Source: Pseudomonadota bacterium
GTDB lineage: Bacteria; Pseudomonadota; Gammaproteobacteria; Burkholderiales; Burkholderiaceae_C
Length of the DNA stretch: 58,267 bases
Direction: 5' to 3'
Assembly: GCA_021783695.1 (NCBI GenBank)
Contig: JAJXTO010000017.1
Coordinates: forward strand, 1-58,267
In this document: piece by piece, positions 34,498-43,703 of the stretch
Layout of the letters: each line of letters opens with the position of its first letter
Position numbering within the stretch: the first letter of the stretch is position 1
Position numbers and translations under genes: made by a program
The notes under the pieces: model-generated
Told to the model about the DNA's origin: nothing
The model's input: the letters and a program-made list of their open reading frames with translations, nothing else
Database searches by the model: none

Positions 34498-35933
34498 TCC
34501 GAAAATTCATCAGCCGCCTGTTCACCTCGAACAAAACCGAAACCAACGCGCAAAACCGCGGCCAGCGCCGCGATCTGCCGCGCGCTCAGCACCAGATCGA
34601 CGCCAGCCGCATTCCGGCCAACGCCCGCAACACCGTGCAAACCCTGCAGCAAGCAGGGTTTGAGGCCTACATCGTGGGCGGCGCGGTGCGCGACCTGCTG
34701 CTGGGCCACAAACCGAAAGACTTCGACGTGGCCACCAGCGCCACGCCCGAGCAGGTCAAACCGCTGTTCAAGCGCGCCTTCATCATCGGCCGACGCTTTC
34801 GCATCGTGCACGTCATGTACGGGCGCGACATCATCGAAGTCTCCACCTACCGCGCGCTGCACGACGCGCTGGCGGCCGAGGCTGTCAGCGGCAACGAACG
34901 CACGTCGCGCAAGGCACTGGCCGACAAGACCCTGGCCGTGGACAGCAGCGGCCGCGTGCTGCGCGACAACGTCTGGGGCACTCTCGACGACGATGCCGAG
35001 CGTCGCGACTTCACCGTCAACGCGCTGTACTACGACCCGATCCGCGACTTGGTGGTTGACTACCACCAGGGCATGGACGATCTGAAAAAGCGCCGTCTGC
35101 GCATGATCGGCGACCCCGCCACGCGCTACCGCGAAGACCCGGTGCGCATGTTGCGCATCGCCCGCTTCGCCGCCAAGCTGGGTTTCGACATCGACCCCGC
35201 CACACTCGCGCCCATCGCCACCAGCGCCGACCTGCTCGCCAACGTTCCCGCTGCGCGCCTGTTCGATGAGACCATCAAACTGCTGCAGACTGGCCACGCC
35301 GTCGCCTCGCTGCAGCAACTGCGCCGCCTGGGGCTGCATCACGGCCTGCTGCCGCTGCTCGACCCGGTGCTCGAAAAGCCCGAAGGCGAGCGCTTCATCA
35401 CTTCCGCGCTGGAAGACACCGACGCCCGCATCGCCCAGGGCAAGACGGCCAGCCCGAGCTTCCTGTTCGCCTGCCTGCTGTGGCACGACGTGGAGCAGCG
35501 CTGGAACGCCCTGCTGGCCGAAGGCATGGCGCCGCTGATGGCGCTCGATCAGGCGGCGGACGACGTGCTCGCCGCCCAAGCCGAGCGTCTGGCCATCCAG
35601 CGCCGGATCGCCACCGACATGCGAGAAATCTGGTCGCTGCAATCGCGCTTCGAGCGCCGCACGCCGCGCTACGCCAACAGCCTGATCGAGCATCCCCGGT
35701 TTCGCGCCGCCTACGACTTTCTCAGCCTGCGCGCCCGCAGCGGCCAGGCAGACCCCGAACTGGCGCAATGGTGGGAGACCTTCCAGTTCGCTGACGCCGA
35801 CGGCCGTGCCGACATGCTTGCCGCCGCCCCGCAACCCAGCGCAGCGGCCAAGGCAAAACGGCGGCGACGGCGCAAAAAACCGGGAGCCACAGGCGAGACT
35901 GACGGCAACTCCGACACACCGCCTCAGGACTGA
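34494..35933 (+). CDS. pcnB: Poly(A) polymerase I
   Basis: A 479-residue class II nucleotidyltransferase. It has the GGAVRDLLLG signature near 63-72, the catalytic DFD in KPKDFDVATS, and the RRDFTVNALYYDP segment. A long basic C-terminal tail (AKAKRRRRRKK) is typical of PcnB and separates it from tRNA CCA-adding enzymes. It adds 3' poly(A) tails that target RNAs for decay. The ATG at 34494 is coupled to the HAD gene; folK follows after six bases. Confidence 0.93.
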   Translation: MIRKFISRLFTSNKTETNAQNRGQRRDLPRAQHQIDASRIPANARNTVQTLQQAGFEAYIVGGAVRDLLLGHKPKDFDVATSATPEQVKPLFKRAFIIGRRFRIVHVMYGRDIIEVSTYRALHDALAAEAVSGNERTSRKALADKTLAVDSSGRVLRDNVWGTLDDDAERRDFTVNALYYDPIRDLVVDYHQGMDDLKKRRLRMIGDPATRYREDPVRMLRIARFAAKLGFDIDPATLAPIATSADLLANVPAARLFDETIKLLQTGHAVASLQQLRRLGLHHGLLPLLDPVLEKPEGERFITSALEDTDARIAQGKTASPSFLFACLLWHDVEQRWNALLAEGMAPLMALDQAADDVLAAQAERLAIQRRIATDMREIWSLQSRFERRTPRYANSLIEHPRFRAAYDFLSLRARSGQADPELAQWWETFQFADADGRADMLAAAPQPSAAAKAKRRRRRKKPGATGETDGNSDTPPQD

Positions 35934-35939
35934 ACCGCG

Positions 35940-36446
35940 ATGTCTTGCGCCGACGATGTCGTGGCCTTCATCGCCCTCGGCGCCAATCTGGGGGACGGCG
36001 CGGCCGCGCTGCGAACCGCCGCGCAGGCCATCGACGCCCTGCCGCTGGTTCGGGTCGTGGCCCGCTCCAGCCTCTATCGCACCGCACCGCAACAATCCAG
36101 CGGGCCCGACTACTGGAACGCCGTCATCAAGCTGCACACCGCGCTGTCGCCAGACACGCTGCTCGACGCCCTGCTGCACATCGAATCGACCATGGGCCGG
36201 GAGCGCCCCAGCGGCACGGTCAACGCCCCCCGCACCCTCGACCTGGACTTGCTGATGTACGGCACCCTGAACCGTCAGACCCCGCGCCTGACACTGCCGC
36301 ACCCCCGCATGGCACAGCGGGCCTTCGTGCTGGCACCGCTTGCCGAAGTCTGGCCGGAGGGCGCACTGGAGAATGTTGCCGTTGCAGAACTGGCCGCCCG
36401 GTGCATTGCCGAGGGCCAGAGCATCTTGCGGCTCGGCCCGCTGTAG
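35940..36446 (+). CDS. folK: 2-amino-4-hydroxy-6-hydroxymethyldihydropteridine pyrophosphokinase
   Basis: A 168-residue HPPK with FIALGANLGD at the N-terminus, SLYRTAPQQ, and the signature APRTLDLDLLMYG near 99-111, which holds the metal-binding aspartates. It transfers pyrophosphate from ATP to the pterin in folate synthesis. It closes the rightward operon and is convergent with the TM2-domain gene, six bases away. Confidence 0.94.
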   Translation: MSCADDVVAFIALGANLGDGAAALRTAAQAIDALPLVRVVARSSLYRTAPQQSSGPDYWNAVIKLHTALSPDTLLDALLHIESTMGRERPSGTVNAPRTLDLDLLMYGTLNRQTPRLTLPHPRMAQRAFVLAPLAEVWPEGALENVAVAELAARCIAEGQSILRLGPL

Positions 36447-36452
36447 GGCTGT

Positions 36453-36881
36453 TCAGCTGCCGCCAAAAAACCGCTGCAGCACATAGGCGAGCCCGCCGGT
36501 CAGCGAGCCCACGCTCATGAACAGGGCGAAGATCACCACCAGAACCGGCCCCCAGCCGTTTGCGCTGCGGCGGCTTTGACCAGCATTCCAGCGCGCATCC
36601 CACTGGTCGTCAGACGTCAGGCCAATGACCAGAGTCTGTACCACGACTGCAATCACGACGGCGACAAACACCCCGAGCAGCGCCCAGGTCAGCACGTCAT
36701 CCTGGCCGTTTTGCACGAAACGATGCAGCCCATACAGCCCCACAACAAACAAGGGGCCATGCGCCCATGCCCACGGATCACGCCAGCCATGCAGGTAGAA
36801 GCGATGACCGCCAAAGACCCCGGTCAGCAAGGCCAGCAAAGAGGCGATGAATTTGTTCTTGAACCCCGTTTGATCGGTCAT
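36453..36881 (-). CDS. TM2 domain-containing membrane protein
   Basis: A 142-residue protein with the TM2 pattern near the N-terminus: two hydrophobic segments joined by a short turn, with GVFGGHRFYLHGW and a following aromatic stretch. A third segment is near 66-88 and a fourth near 115-137. Function is unknown for the family in bacteria. The ATG at 36881 is chosen over the longer frame from 36929, which would overlap the GNAT gene. Confidence 0.75.
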   Translation of the reverse strand: MTDQTGFKNKFIASLLALLTGVFGGHRFYLHGWRDPWAWAHGPLFVVGLYGLHRFVQNGQDDVLTWALLGVFVAVVIAVVVQTLVIGLTSDDQWDARWNAGQSRRSANGWGPVLVVIFALFMSVGSLTGGLAYVLQRFFGGS

Positions 36882-36891
36882 GGTCGCGTCC

Positions 36892-37425
36892 TCAAACGGG
36901 GGCCGTGCCGGCGCCCGCGCCAAGCGCACGCTGCATCAGCACCACATCGAGCCAGCGCCCGAATTTCCAGCCGACCGCAGATAGTCGGCCCATTTCTGTG
37001 AATCCCTTGGTGCGGTGAACGCCAATGGAACCGGCGTTGGCCGAGTCTCCAATGACCGCAAGCATCTGCCGTGCACCGCGCGCCGTGCAGTCGTCGATCA
37101 AGGTGTCGAGCAACTGACCGCCCAGACCCTGACGCTGCCCTTCCGGCGCGATGTAAATGGAATCCTCCACCGTATGTCGAAACGCCTCGCGGGGACGAAA
37201 CCAGTTGCCATAGGCAAATCCGGTCACCCGCCCGTCCTGACCGCGCGTGGCGACCAGCCAGGGCAGTCCTCGGGACGTGACTTCCTGCAGGCGGCGCAAC
37301 ATTTCCGGCTCGTCCGGTGGACGGGTTTCAAAAGTGCCCGTGCCATGCAGGACATGATGACGGTAAATGGCGGTGATTGATGGGAGATCAGCTGCGGCAG
37401 CGGGGCGGATTGAAAATTCGGGCAT
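36892..37425 (-). CDS. GNAT N-acetyltransferase (phosphinothricin acetyltransferase-like)
   Basis: A 177-residue GNAT protein. The N-terminal IRPAAAADLPSITAIYRHHV block and the acetyl-CoA loop EGQRQGLGGQLLDTLI (Q/RxxGxG/A type) resemble the phosphinothricin/methionine-sulfoximine acetyltransferase subfamily, which acetylates amino-acid analogues. The natural substrate is unknown. An ATG at 37449 is a possible alternative start; neither has a clear ribosome site. It diverges from the rpsP promoter. Confidence 0.82.
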   Translation of the reverse strand: MPEFSIRPAAAADLPSITAIYRHHVLHGTGTFETRPPDEPEMLRRLQEVTSRGLPWLVATRGQDGRVTGFAYGNWFRPREAFRHTVEDSIYIAPEGQRQGLGGQLLDTLIDDCTARGARQMLAVIGDSANAGSIGVHRTKGFTEMGRLSAVGWKFGRWLDVVLMQRALGAGAGTAPV

Positions 37426-37452
37426 GTGTGGGGCACATTCAATAGTCATGTT

Positions 37453-37458
37453 TATAAT
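37453..37458 (+). promoter_or_regulatory. Consensus -10 element for the rpsP operon
   Basis: A perfect TATAAT, 220 bases upstream of rpsP. The -35 position is weak (GGGGCA at 37430-37435). It also overlaps the start region of the divergent GNAT gene. If used, it gives a leader of about 210 bases. Confidence 0.55.
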
Positions 37459-37529
37459 GACAAGTTTATCCGAGCGTGTGTTTTCCCTCCTGCAAATGGA
37501 GACGGAACAGCTCTGAATGCCCTGGTCCA

Positions 37530-37663
37530 CAGATCGCCCGAAGTATGGTCTGCAACGCAACACCGGCAGAAGGTCGCCATGCGCTGCCGATCGGCGATTG
37601 ACAACCAGCAGCAAGAACGCCCTCATACCCGGCCCCGGCGCGCTCCGCAGGCGCCGTTTTTTT
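37530..37663 (+). promoter_or_regulatory. Structured rpsP leader with terminator-like hairpin (possible attenuator)
   Basis: CGGCGC (37636-37641) pairs with GCGCCG (37651-37656) and is followed by seven T (37657-37663): a textbook intrinsic terminator ending only 15 bases before the rpsP ATG and touching its AAGGAAG ribosome site. Upstream, GATCGCC-CGA (from about 37533) can pair with TCG-GCGATT (about 37595), enclosing GGCAG/CTGCC. This looks like a regulatory leader rather than plain spacer. Confidence 0.5.
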
Positions 37664-37677
37664 GACAAGGAAGCAAA

Positions 37678-37938
37678 ATGGTTGTGATCCGTTTGACCCG
37701 TGCCGGCGCCAAGTCGCACCCCTTCTACCACATCGTGGCCACTGATTCGCGCAGCCGCCGTGACGGCCGCTACATCGAGCGTCTGGGTTATTACAACCCG
37801 GTTGCCCGTGGCGCCGAAGTGCCTCTGCACATCGCCGCCGAGCGTCTGAACCACTGGACCAGCGTTGGCGCGCAAGTCTCGCCGACCGTGCAGCGTCTGG
37901 TAAAAACCGCGCAGAAGTCGGCGCAGGCTGCCGCCTGA
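37678..37938 (+). CDS. rpsP: 30S ribosomal protein S16 (bS16)
   Basis: An 86-residue S16, complete, starting [12 protein letters not shown] with the conserved [14 protein letters not shown] block. It has an AAGGAAG ribosome binding site 4-5 bases before the ATG. It is first gene of the classic rpsP-rimM-trmD-rplS operon. The leader hairpin just upstream suggests that its expression is controlled after initiation. Confidence 0.97.
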   Translation: MVVIRLTRAGAKSHPFYHIVATDSRSRRDGRYIERLGYYNPVARGAEVPLHIAAERLNHWTSVGAQVSPTVQRLVKTAQKSAQAAA

Positions 37939-37963
37939 TTTTCCCCTGATTTTTGCTGCAAGA

Positions 37964-37997
37964 CGGCGGGCCGACACTTTGTCGCCCCGCCGCTTTT
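37964..37997 (+). terminator. Long hairpin between rpsP and rimM (partial terminator or processing site)
   Basis: CGGCGGG (37964-37970) pairs with CCCGCCG (37986-37992), with an inner CGAC/GTCG stem, followed by a C and four T. The short T-run suggests partial termination, which would make S16 more abundant than the downstream enzymes. Confidence 0.55.
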
Positions 37998-38027
37998 GTC
38001 TTCCGCCCCTGCCAATCCAATCGCCCC

Positions 38028-38570
38028 GTGACCACACCGGATGACCTTTACCAAGTCGGCCATGTGCTCGATGCCTGGGGCGTGCGCGGCTGGGTGAAAA
38101 TCGCCCCGGACGATCCCCAGGCCGCCGCGCTGCTCAAGGCCAAGACCTGGTGGCTGAGCCGACCGGGGTTCGAGACCGCAGCCAGACCGGTTCAGGTACG
38201 CCTTGCGCGCCGCCACGGCAGTGCTGTTGTCGCCCTGTTCGAAGGGCCGGAAGACCGCAGCGCTGCTGAAGCTCTGCGCGGCAACCAGATCGCCGTTCGG
38301 CGCGCAGACTTCCCGCCCGTGCAGACCGACGAGTTCTACTGGGCAGACCTGATCGGCTGCAAGGTCGTCAACCCGCAGGGAGAGAACCTGGGCACGGTCA
38401 TCGGCCTGCTCGACAGCGCTGCGCACGCCATCCTGCGCGTTCAGTTTGCGGACGCCAAACCCGACGCCAAGCCGCGCGAACGGCTGATCCCTTTCGTTCA
38501 GGTTTACATCGATGCGGTTGACCTGGCCGGCAAGACCATCGTCGCGCAGTGGGACGCCAACTACGACTGA
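38028..38570 (+). CDS. rimM: 16S rRNA processing protein RimM
   Basis: A 180-residue RimM: the N-terminal domain ([20 protein letters not shown]) and a C-terminal PRC-barrel ([11 protein letters not shown], then [19 protein letters not shown]). It binds S19 and assists maturation of the 30S head. No ATG fits the family start, and the GTG at 38028 gives the expected length. An ATG at 37953 would add residues inside the hairpin region. Confidence 0.92.
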   Translation: MTTPDDLYQVGHVLDAWGVRGWVKIAPDDPQAAALLKAKTWWLSRPGFETAARPVQVRLARRHGSAVVALFEGPEDRSAAEALRGNQIAVRRADFPPVQTDEFYWADLIGCKVVNPQGENLGTVIGLLDSAAHAILRVQFADAKPDAKPRERLIPFVQVYIDAVDLAGKTIVAQWDANYD

Positions 38571-38589
38571 CGGTGTGAACAAAACCGCC

Positions 38590-39351
38590 ATGCTGCGTTT
38601 CGATGTCATCAGCCTGTTTCCCGCCTACTTCGAACCGCTGAAGCATCACGGCGTCTCGCGGCGCGCGTTTGACTCCGCGCAAATGCAGTTGCAGTGCTGG
38701 AATCCGCGCGACTTCACCACCGACGCTCACCGCACCATCGACGACCGCCCCTATGGCGGCGGACCCGGCATGGTGATGCTGGCCGAACCGCTCGAGCGCA
38801 CACTCGATGCCATCGCCGCAGCAAGGCAGCAGGCCGCCCAGCCCGCCGCGCCGGTCTGGCTGTTCTCCCCCACAGGACGGCGAATCGACCAGAAGCTGGT
38901 GGAAGACCTGGCGCAATCGGACGGGGCCACCCTGCTATGCGCCCGTTATGAAGGCGTCGATCAACGCCTGATCGACCGCCGGGTGGATACCGAAATCAGC
39001 CTGGGCGATTTTGTGCTGTCTGGCGGTGAGATCCCGGCGCTGGCGTTGCTGGACGCGGTCAGCCGCCTGCTGCCCGGCGTGCTCGGCTGTGCGCAATCCG
39101 CGCAGCAGGACAGTTTTTCCAGCGGCCTGCTCGACTGTCCGCATTACACCCGCCCGGAGGTGCTCAACGACCAGACCGTCCCCGAGGTCTTGCTCAGCGG
39201 TGACCACGCGCGCATTGCGCAATGGCGGCGCGAACAATCCCTGCGCCTGACGTTACGGCGTCGCCCGGACCTGCTTGTGCAGATGCTCTCGACGCAGTCC
39301 TTGAGCAAACGCGACCTCCAGTTCCTGTCCGCAATGGGTTATACTCCCTAG
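38590..39351 (+). CDS. trmD: tRNA (guanine-N1)-methyltransferase
   Basis: A 253-residue SPOUT methyltransferase. It starts FDVISLFP and has [13 protein letters not shown] near 47-59, [10 protein letters not shown] near 113 and the trefoil-knot SAM site [15 protein letters not shown] near 133-147. It makes m1G37 in tRNAs and prevents frameshifting. A GTG at 38575 could add five residues. It is third in the ribosome operon. Confidence 0.95.
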   Translation: MLRFDVISLFPAYFEPLKHHGVSRRAFDSAQMQLQCWNPRDFTTDAHRTIDDRPYGGGPGMVMLAEPLERTLDAIAAARQQAAQPAAPVWLFSPTGRRIDQKLVEDLAQSDGATLLCARYEGVDQRLIDRRVDTEISLGDFVLSGGEIPALALLDAVSRLLPGVLGCAQSAQQDSFSSGLLDCPHYTRPEVLNDQTVPEVLLSGDHARIAQWRREQSLRLTLRRRPDLLVQMLSTQSLSKRDLQFLSAMGYTP

Positions 39352-39418
39352 GCTTGATCCTCTGCTGCCTTCGTCGAAGCTTGCTGCCGCGCTCCACGCG
39401 CTGCTGATCGACGGCCAA

Positions 39419-39424
39419 TATACT
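39419..39424 (+). promoter_or_regulatory. Candidate -10 element upstream of rplS
   Basis: TATACT lies 38 bases before the rplS ATG, in the 110-base trmD-rplS gap, which is longer than the other gaps in the operon. No convincing -35 is seen. It could give separate transcription of L19. Confidence 0.3.
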
Positions 39425-39461
39425 TTTCCAACCTGGGCGGCAAGATCATTGGAGCCCCAAC

Positions 39462-39863
39462 ATGAATTTGATTGCAATCCTCGAACAGGAAGAAATCGCC
39501 CGCGTCAGCGCTGGCAAAAACTTCCCCCAATTCAACCCGGGCGACACCGTGATCGTGTCGGTCAAAGTGGTTGAAGGCAACCGCAAGCGCAACCAAGCCT
39601 ATGAAGGTGTGGTCATTGCCAAGCGCAACCGCGGCCTGAACTCCAGCTTCATCGTGCGCAAAATTTCCGCCGGCGAAGGCGTGGAGCGTACCTTCCAGCT
39701 CTATTCACCGCAAATCGCCTCGATCGAAGTCAAGCGCCGTGGTGACGTGCGCCGCGCCAAGCTGTACTACCTGCGCAACCGTTCGGGCAAGTCGGCCCGC
39801 ATCAAGGAAAAGCTGGTGCTCCGCTCTGCTGCTGCACAACAGAGCGCGGCGGCAGAAGCCTGA
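39462..39863 (+). CDS. rplS: 50S ribosomal protein L19 (bL19)
   Basis: A 133-residue L19 with the conserved [20 protein letters not shown] and [15 protein letters not shown]-like blocks (here [15 protein letters not shown]) and [13 protein letters not shown]. The C-terminal tail is rich in alanine. It lies at the 30S-50S interface. It is last in the operon, followed by a double hairpin terminator. Confidence 0.97.
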   Translation: MNLIAILEQEEIARVSAGKNFPQFNPGDTVIVSVKVVEGNRKRNQAYEGVVIAKRNRGLNSSFIVRKISAGEGVERTFQLYSPQIASIEVKRRGDVRRAKLYYLRNRSGKSARIKEKLVLRSAAAQQSAAAEA

Positions 39864-39876
39864 TCTTTTTGAAGCA

Positions 39877-39937
39877 GCGCCACGATTGTGCGTGGCGCGC
39901 CAAAAAAAGCCGACCTGCGCCGCATGTCGGCTTTTTT
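39877..39937 (+). terminator. Double hairpin terminator after rplS
   Basis: A first perfect hairpin GCGCCACG (39877-39884)/CGTGGCGC (39891-39898) is followed by GCCGAC (39909-39914)/GTCGGC (39926-39931), which is flanked by A7 on the left and T6 on the right. The second is a strong terminator and would work on both strands. Confidence 0.9.
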
Positions 39938-39957
39938 GTTGCCCAGTCCCTCTCAAC

Positions 39958-40668
39958 TTGTCTACATCCCGCGCCAAGATCATCAACCCTGAGGACGCCC
40001 GATTCCTCGGGAGCGACACTACCCTGCCCGCCATCCCGGGCAGTGATCTCACCCCGGAGCGGCTGCGGCAACGCTTTGCGCGTCTGCCTGCTTGGCAACC
40101 CGAGCTGTTTGAAGATTCCCTGCGCCTGAACAACCTGCCGCTGCGCGGGGCGGCTGTGCTGATTGCACTGGTGCCTCGCCCGCATGGCTTGCAGGTGCTG
40201 CTCACCCGCCGCACACTTGCCTTGCACGAGCATCCCGGGCAGATCAGCTTTCCCGGAGGCCGCAGTGACCGCCACGATCTCCACCCTGCCGCCACGGCAC
40301 TGCGAGAAGCGCATGAGGAAATCGGCTTGCACCCGGCTGGCACGGAAGTCCTCGGCACACTGCCCCTGTATTGCACCGCATCGCGCTACGCGGTGACTCC
40401 GGTTGTCGCGTTGCTGCAGCACACCGATGGCATGAAGGCGCATCCGGATGAAGTCAGCGAGGTCTTCGAGGTGCCGCTGGACTTCCTCATGAACCCGCGC
40501 CACCACGAGCACCGGGAGTGGACGCCCTCAGGGGAAAGCGCCCTGCAGTCTGCTGGGTTGCGCCGCCGTTTCCTGGTCATGCCGTATGTCGTTGGCGAGC
40601 GGCGCTATGTCATCTGGGGGGCGACTGCGGCGATGCTGCGCAACCTGTACCGACTGCTGATTGCGTAG
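39958..40668 (+). CDS. CoA pyrophosphatase (Nudix hydrolase, NudL-like)
   Basis: A 236-residue Nudix protein. The CoA-pyrophosphatase UPF0035 motif region LTRRTLALHEHPGQISFPGG precedes the Nudix box ending REAHEEIGL. In the box the first acidic position (G-x5-E) is aspartate in GRSDRHD. It would hydrolyse CoA to 4'-phosphopantetheine and 3',5'-ADP. There is no usable ATG, and TTG at 39958 is the best start, just past the terminator and with no clear ribosome site, so the N-terminus is uncertain. Confidence 0.8.
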   Translation: MSTSRAKIINPEDARFLGSDTTLPAIPGSDLTPERLRQRFARLPAWQPELFEDSLRLNNLPLRGAAVLIALVPRPHGLQVLLTRRTLALHEHPGQISFPGGRSDRHDLHPAATALREAHEEIGLHPAGTEVLGTLPLYCTASRYAVTPVVALLQHTDGMKAHPDEVSEVFEVPLDFLMNPRHHEHREWTPSGESALQSAGLRRRFLVMPYVVGERRYVIWGATAAMLRNLYRLLIA

Positions 40669-40677
40669 GATAGACGC

Positions 40678-41643
40678 ATGGCTTTTCTTTCCGTCCTGAT
40701 CGCCCTGCTGATCGAGCAGCTCAAACCCCTGGGCCGTGGCAGCGCCGTCTACCTGCTGCGACAGAATCTGGCCGACATGGCCTCGCACAATTTCGATGCC
40801 GGCCAGTCACGCCATGGCGTTGCGGCCTGGTTCGTCGCCGTGCTCGTACCCACCTTCATCACGCTGGCGATCTATCTTCTCGCGCTGCACTACAGCCTGC
40901 TGCTGGCACTGGCGTGGAATATCGTGGTGCTGTATTTCACCCTCGGCTTTCGCCAGTTCAGCCACTACTTCACCGACATCCAGGACGCGCTCAACCACAA
41001 CGACGCGGCCGCCGCACGCAGCCTGCTCAAGCAATGGAAAGCCCTGGACACGGTGGACATGAGCGCGAGCGACATCACCCAGCAGACCATCGAGCATGCC
41101 CTGGTCTCGGTGCAGCGCTATGTGCTCGGGGTGTTTTTCTGGTTCATCCTGCCGATCGGTCCGGCGGGTGCCGTGCTGTATCGCCTCAGCGACTATGTGG
41201 CGGGCAAATGGAACCACGCCGACAGCGAGGCCAGCCCGGCGTTGCGCGGCTTTGCGCAACAGGCCTTTGACTTGCTCGACTGGATTCCGGCGCGCCTGAC
41301 CGCCAGCGGCTACGCCATCGTTGGCAACTTCGAAGACGCGGTGGACGTCTGGCGCGGCTATGCGCAGCTTTGGCCCAACCACAACACCGGGGTCATGCTG
41401 GCTTCAGCTGCCGGTGCGGTCGGCATCCGTCTGGGCGCCACGGCGGGCACCGCCCCTGCATCCCCCACAGAACCGGGCTGGACACAGGAGGGTGAGAACG
41501 ACCAGACGGGCAGCGCTGCAGCCATGCCCGGCGTCGTTCCCCAGCCCGCCCATCTGCGCAATGTGGTGGGGCTGGTGTGGCGCTCGGTGCTGCTGTGGAT
41601 GCTGCTGCTGGCCATGCTCAGCGTGGTGAGCTGGCTGAGCTGA
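40678..41643 (+). CDS. CobD/CbiB-family (AmpE-like) membrane protein
   Basis: A 321-residue protein with four to five membrane segments: an N-terminal helix, a pair near 48-90, one near 145-165 and one at the C-terminus (about 302-320). It resembles the CobD/CbiB family seen downstream of Nudix genes in Burkholderiales. No other cobalamin genes are nearby, so a direct role in B12 synthesis is doubtful. It lies 9 bases after the Nudix gene and is probably cotranscribed. It is convergent with htpG. Confidence 0.75.
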   Translation: MAFLSVLIALLIEQLKPLGRGSAVYLLRQNLADMASHNFDAGQSRHGVAAWFVAVLVPTFITLAIYLLALHYSLLLALAWNIVVLYFTLGFRQFSHYFTDIQDALNHNDAAAARSLLKQWKALDTVDMSASDITQQTIEHALVSVQRYVLGVFFWFILPIGPAGAVLYRLSDYVAGKWNHADSEASPALRGFAQQAFDLLDWIPARLTASGYAIVGNFEDAVDVWRGYAQLWPNHNTGVMLASAAGAVGIRLGATAGTAPASPTEPGWTQEGENDQTGSAAAMPGVVPQPAHLRNVVGLVWRSVLLWMLLLAMLSVVSWLS

Positions 41644-41678
41644 CCGCAGATTGGCGCGGCCGGCCAACGGCCAAAGGC

Positions 41679-43640
41679 TCAGCCGACGAGCAGCGCATTC
41701 ACGCGGCGCACATAGGCAGCCGGATCGTCGAGCTGTCCGCCCTCGGCCAGCAGCGCCTGATCGAACACCACCTGCGCCAGATCGCTGGCGTGCGTTTCGT
41801 CCTGCGCCACGCGCTGAACCAGCGCGTGGCCGGGGTTGATCTCCAGCACCGACTTGGTGGGCATTTCATCGCGCCCGGCCTGCTTGAGCAGGCGCGCAAG
41901 ATGCGCGCTCATGCCGTCATCCGTGGCCACCAGACAGGCCGGAGAATCCACCAGGCGCTCGGACACCCGCACGTCCTGCACACGCTCGCCCAGCGCCTGC
42001 TTGAAAAGCGCAATCAGGGCCTGGTGGTCGGCGGACTGTTCCTTCTCGTCCCTGGCCTCATCCGGCTTGTCCTGCGCGCCCTTGACCTCGCTGAGATCGA
42101 CCGCGCCGCGCGCCACGGACTGCAAGGGCTTGCCCTCGAACTCGTTGAGGAATCCCAGCATCCACTCGTCCACCCGGTCGGTGAGCAGCAGCACCTCGAT
42201 GCCCTTCTTGCGGAAGATTTCGAGCTGCGGGCTGGAGCGGCCGATTTTCGGGGTCTCGGCGGTGATGTAGTAGATGGCCTTCTGGCCCTCCTTCATCCGC
42301 ACCACATAGTCGGCCAGCGACACGCTCTGCGCGTCATCCTCGCTGTGGGTGGAGGCGGCGCGCAACAGCTTGGCCAAGCGTTCGCGGTTGGCAAAGTCTT
42401 CGCCAAAGCCCTCTTTGAGAACCGCGCCAAACTCCTTCCAGAACGCGGCGTATTTGTCGCGCTCGGACTGGTCTTCGCTGCCCGCCAGGTCTTCGAGCAT
42501 GGCCAGCACGCGCTTGACCGAGCCTTCGCGGATGGCGCGCACGTCGCGGCTTTCCTGCAGCATTTCGCGCGACACGTTCAGCGGCAGATCGGCGCTGTCG
42601 ATCACCCCGCGCACGAAGCGCAGATAGGTGGGCATCAGGCTCTCGGCATCTTCGGTGATGAACACGCGCTTGACGTACAGCTTGACCCCGGCCTTCTGCT
42701 GCCGATCCCACAAATCCATCGGCGCCTTCGATGGGATGTAGAGCAACTGGGTGTATTCGCTGCGGCCCTCCACCCGGTTGTGCGTCCAGCGCAGCGGCGG
42801 GTGATTGTCGCCGCTCAACTGTTTGTAGAACTCCAGATACTGCTCTTCGGTGATGTCGGATTTGCTGCGCGTCCACAGCGCAGCTGCGCTGTTGATCTGC
42901 TCCCACTCATCGGTTGCGATGTATTTGCTCTGCTCGGCGTCCCAGTTCTCCTTGCGCATTTCGATCGGCAGGGAGATGTGATCGGAATACTTGCCGATCA
43001 GGTCTTTGAGCGTCCACACCCGCAGGTATTTGTCGATCTTGTCTTCATGCGGCGTGTCCTCGGCGTCGGCCCGCAGGTGCAGGATGACATCGGTGCCGCG
43101 CTGCTTGCGATTGATGGTTTCCACGGTGAATTCGCCCGTGCCGTCAGAGACCCAGCGCACGCCCTCGCCTTCGGTCATGCCAGCCTTGCGTGACTCGACG
43201 GTGATGCGCTCGGCCACCATGAAGCCCGAGTAGAAGCCCACGCCGAACTGGCCAATCAGTGCGGCGTCGGGCTTTTGCTTGTCGCCCAGTTTTTGCATGA
43301 ACTCGCGCGTGCCGGATTTGGCGATGGTGCCCAGATGTTCCACGGCTTCTTCCAGGCTCAGGCCGATGCCGTTGTCGCTGATGGTCAGCAGCCGCTTGTC
43401 AGGATCGACGCTGATGCGGATGCGCAGATCGGCGTCGCCCTCCATCAGCGCGGCGTCATCAATGGCCTCGAAGCGCAGCTTGTCGCAGGCGTCCGAGGCG
43501 TTGGAAATCAGCTCGCGCAGAAAGATGTCGCGGTTGGAATACAGCGAATGAGTGACGAGGTGCAATAGCTGGCGCACTTCGGCCTGGAAAGCATGGGTGT
43601 GCGCGGGGGCGGAAGCTTCGGTGGTTTGTTCTGTGCTCAT
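41679..43640 (-). CDS. htpG: Molecular chaperone HtpG (Hsp90)
   Basis: A 653-residue Hsp90. The N-terminal GHKL ATPase has the [10 protein letters not shown] helix, [11 protein letters not shown] and GQFGVGFYS. The middle domain has the RRVFI-like [10 protein letters not shown] segment and the [18 protein letters not shown] block, and the C-terminal dimerisation domain follows. The ATG at 43640 is chosen because upstream residues in the open frame are not part of the family. It is transcribed on its own, towards the CobD-like gene. Confidence 0.96.
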   Translation of the reverse strand: MSTEQTTEASAPAHTHAFQAEVRQLLHLVTHSLYSNRDIFLRELISNASDACDKLRFEAIDDAALMEGDADLRIRISVDPDKRLLTISDNGIGLSLEEAVEHLGTIAKSGTREFMQKLGDKQKPDAALIGQFGVGFYSGFMVAERITVESRKAGMTEGEGVRWVSDGTGEFTVETINRKQRGTDVILHLRADAEDTPHEDKIDKYLRVWTLKDLIGKYSDHISLPIEMRKENWDAEQSKYIATDEWEQINSAAALWTRSKSDITEEQYLEFYKQLSGDNHPPLRWTHNRVEGRSEYTQLLYIPSKAPMDLWDRQQKAGVKLYVKRVFITEDAESLMPTYLRFVRGVIDSADLPLNVSREMLQESRDVRAIREGSVKRVLAMLEDLAGSEDQSERDKYAAFWKEFGAVLKEGFGEDFANRERLAKLLRAASTHSEDDAQSVSLADYVVRMKEGQKAIYYITAETPKIGRSSPQLEIFRKKGIEVLLLTDRVDEWMLGFLNEFEGKPLQSVARGAVDLSEVKGAQDKPDEARDEKEQSADHQALIALFKQALGERVQDVRVSERLVDSPACLVATDDGMSAHLARLLKQAGRDEMPTKSVLEINPGHALVQRVAQDETHASDLAQVVFDQALLAEGGQLDDPAAYVRRVNALLVG

Positions 43641-43703
43641 GGTGCGTGAGAGAAACGGAAAGAAAAAAACCTGCGCTAACACATACGGCCTGACGCGCAA
43701 AAA

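Noticed and set aside
37459-37663. rpsP leader as 4.5S (SRP) RNA or 6S RNA.
   Set aside because: The conserved SRP tetraloop region and the 6S open-bubble arrangement are not recognisable; treated as a leader or attenuator of unknown type.
40678-41643. Cobalamin biosynthesis function for the CobD/CbiB-like protein.
   Set aside because: No other B12 genes are nearby and similar proteins beside Nudix genes are of unknown role, so only the family name is given.
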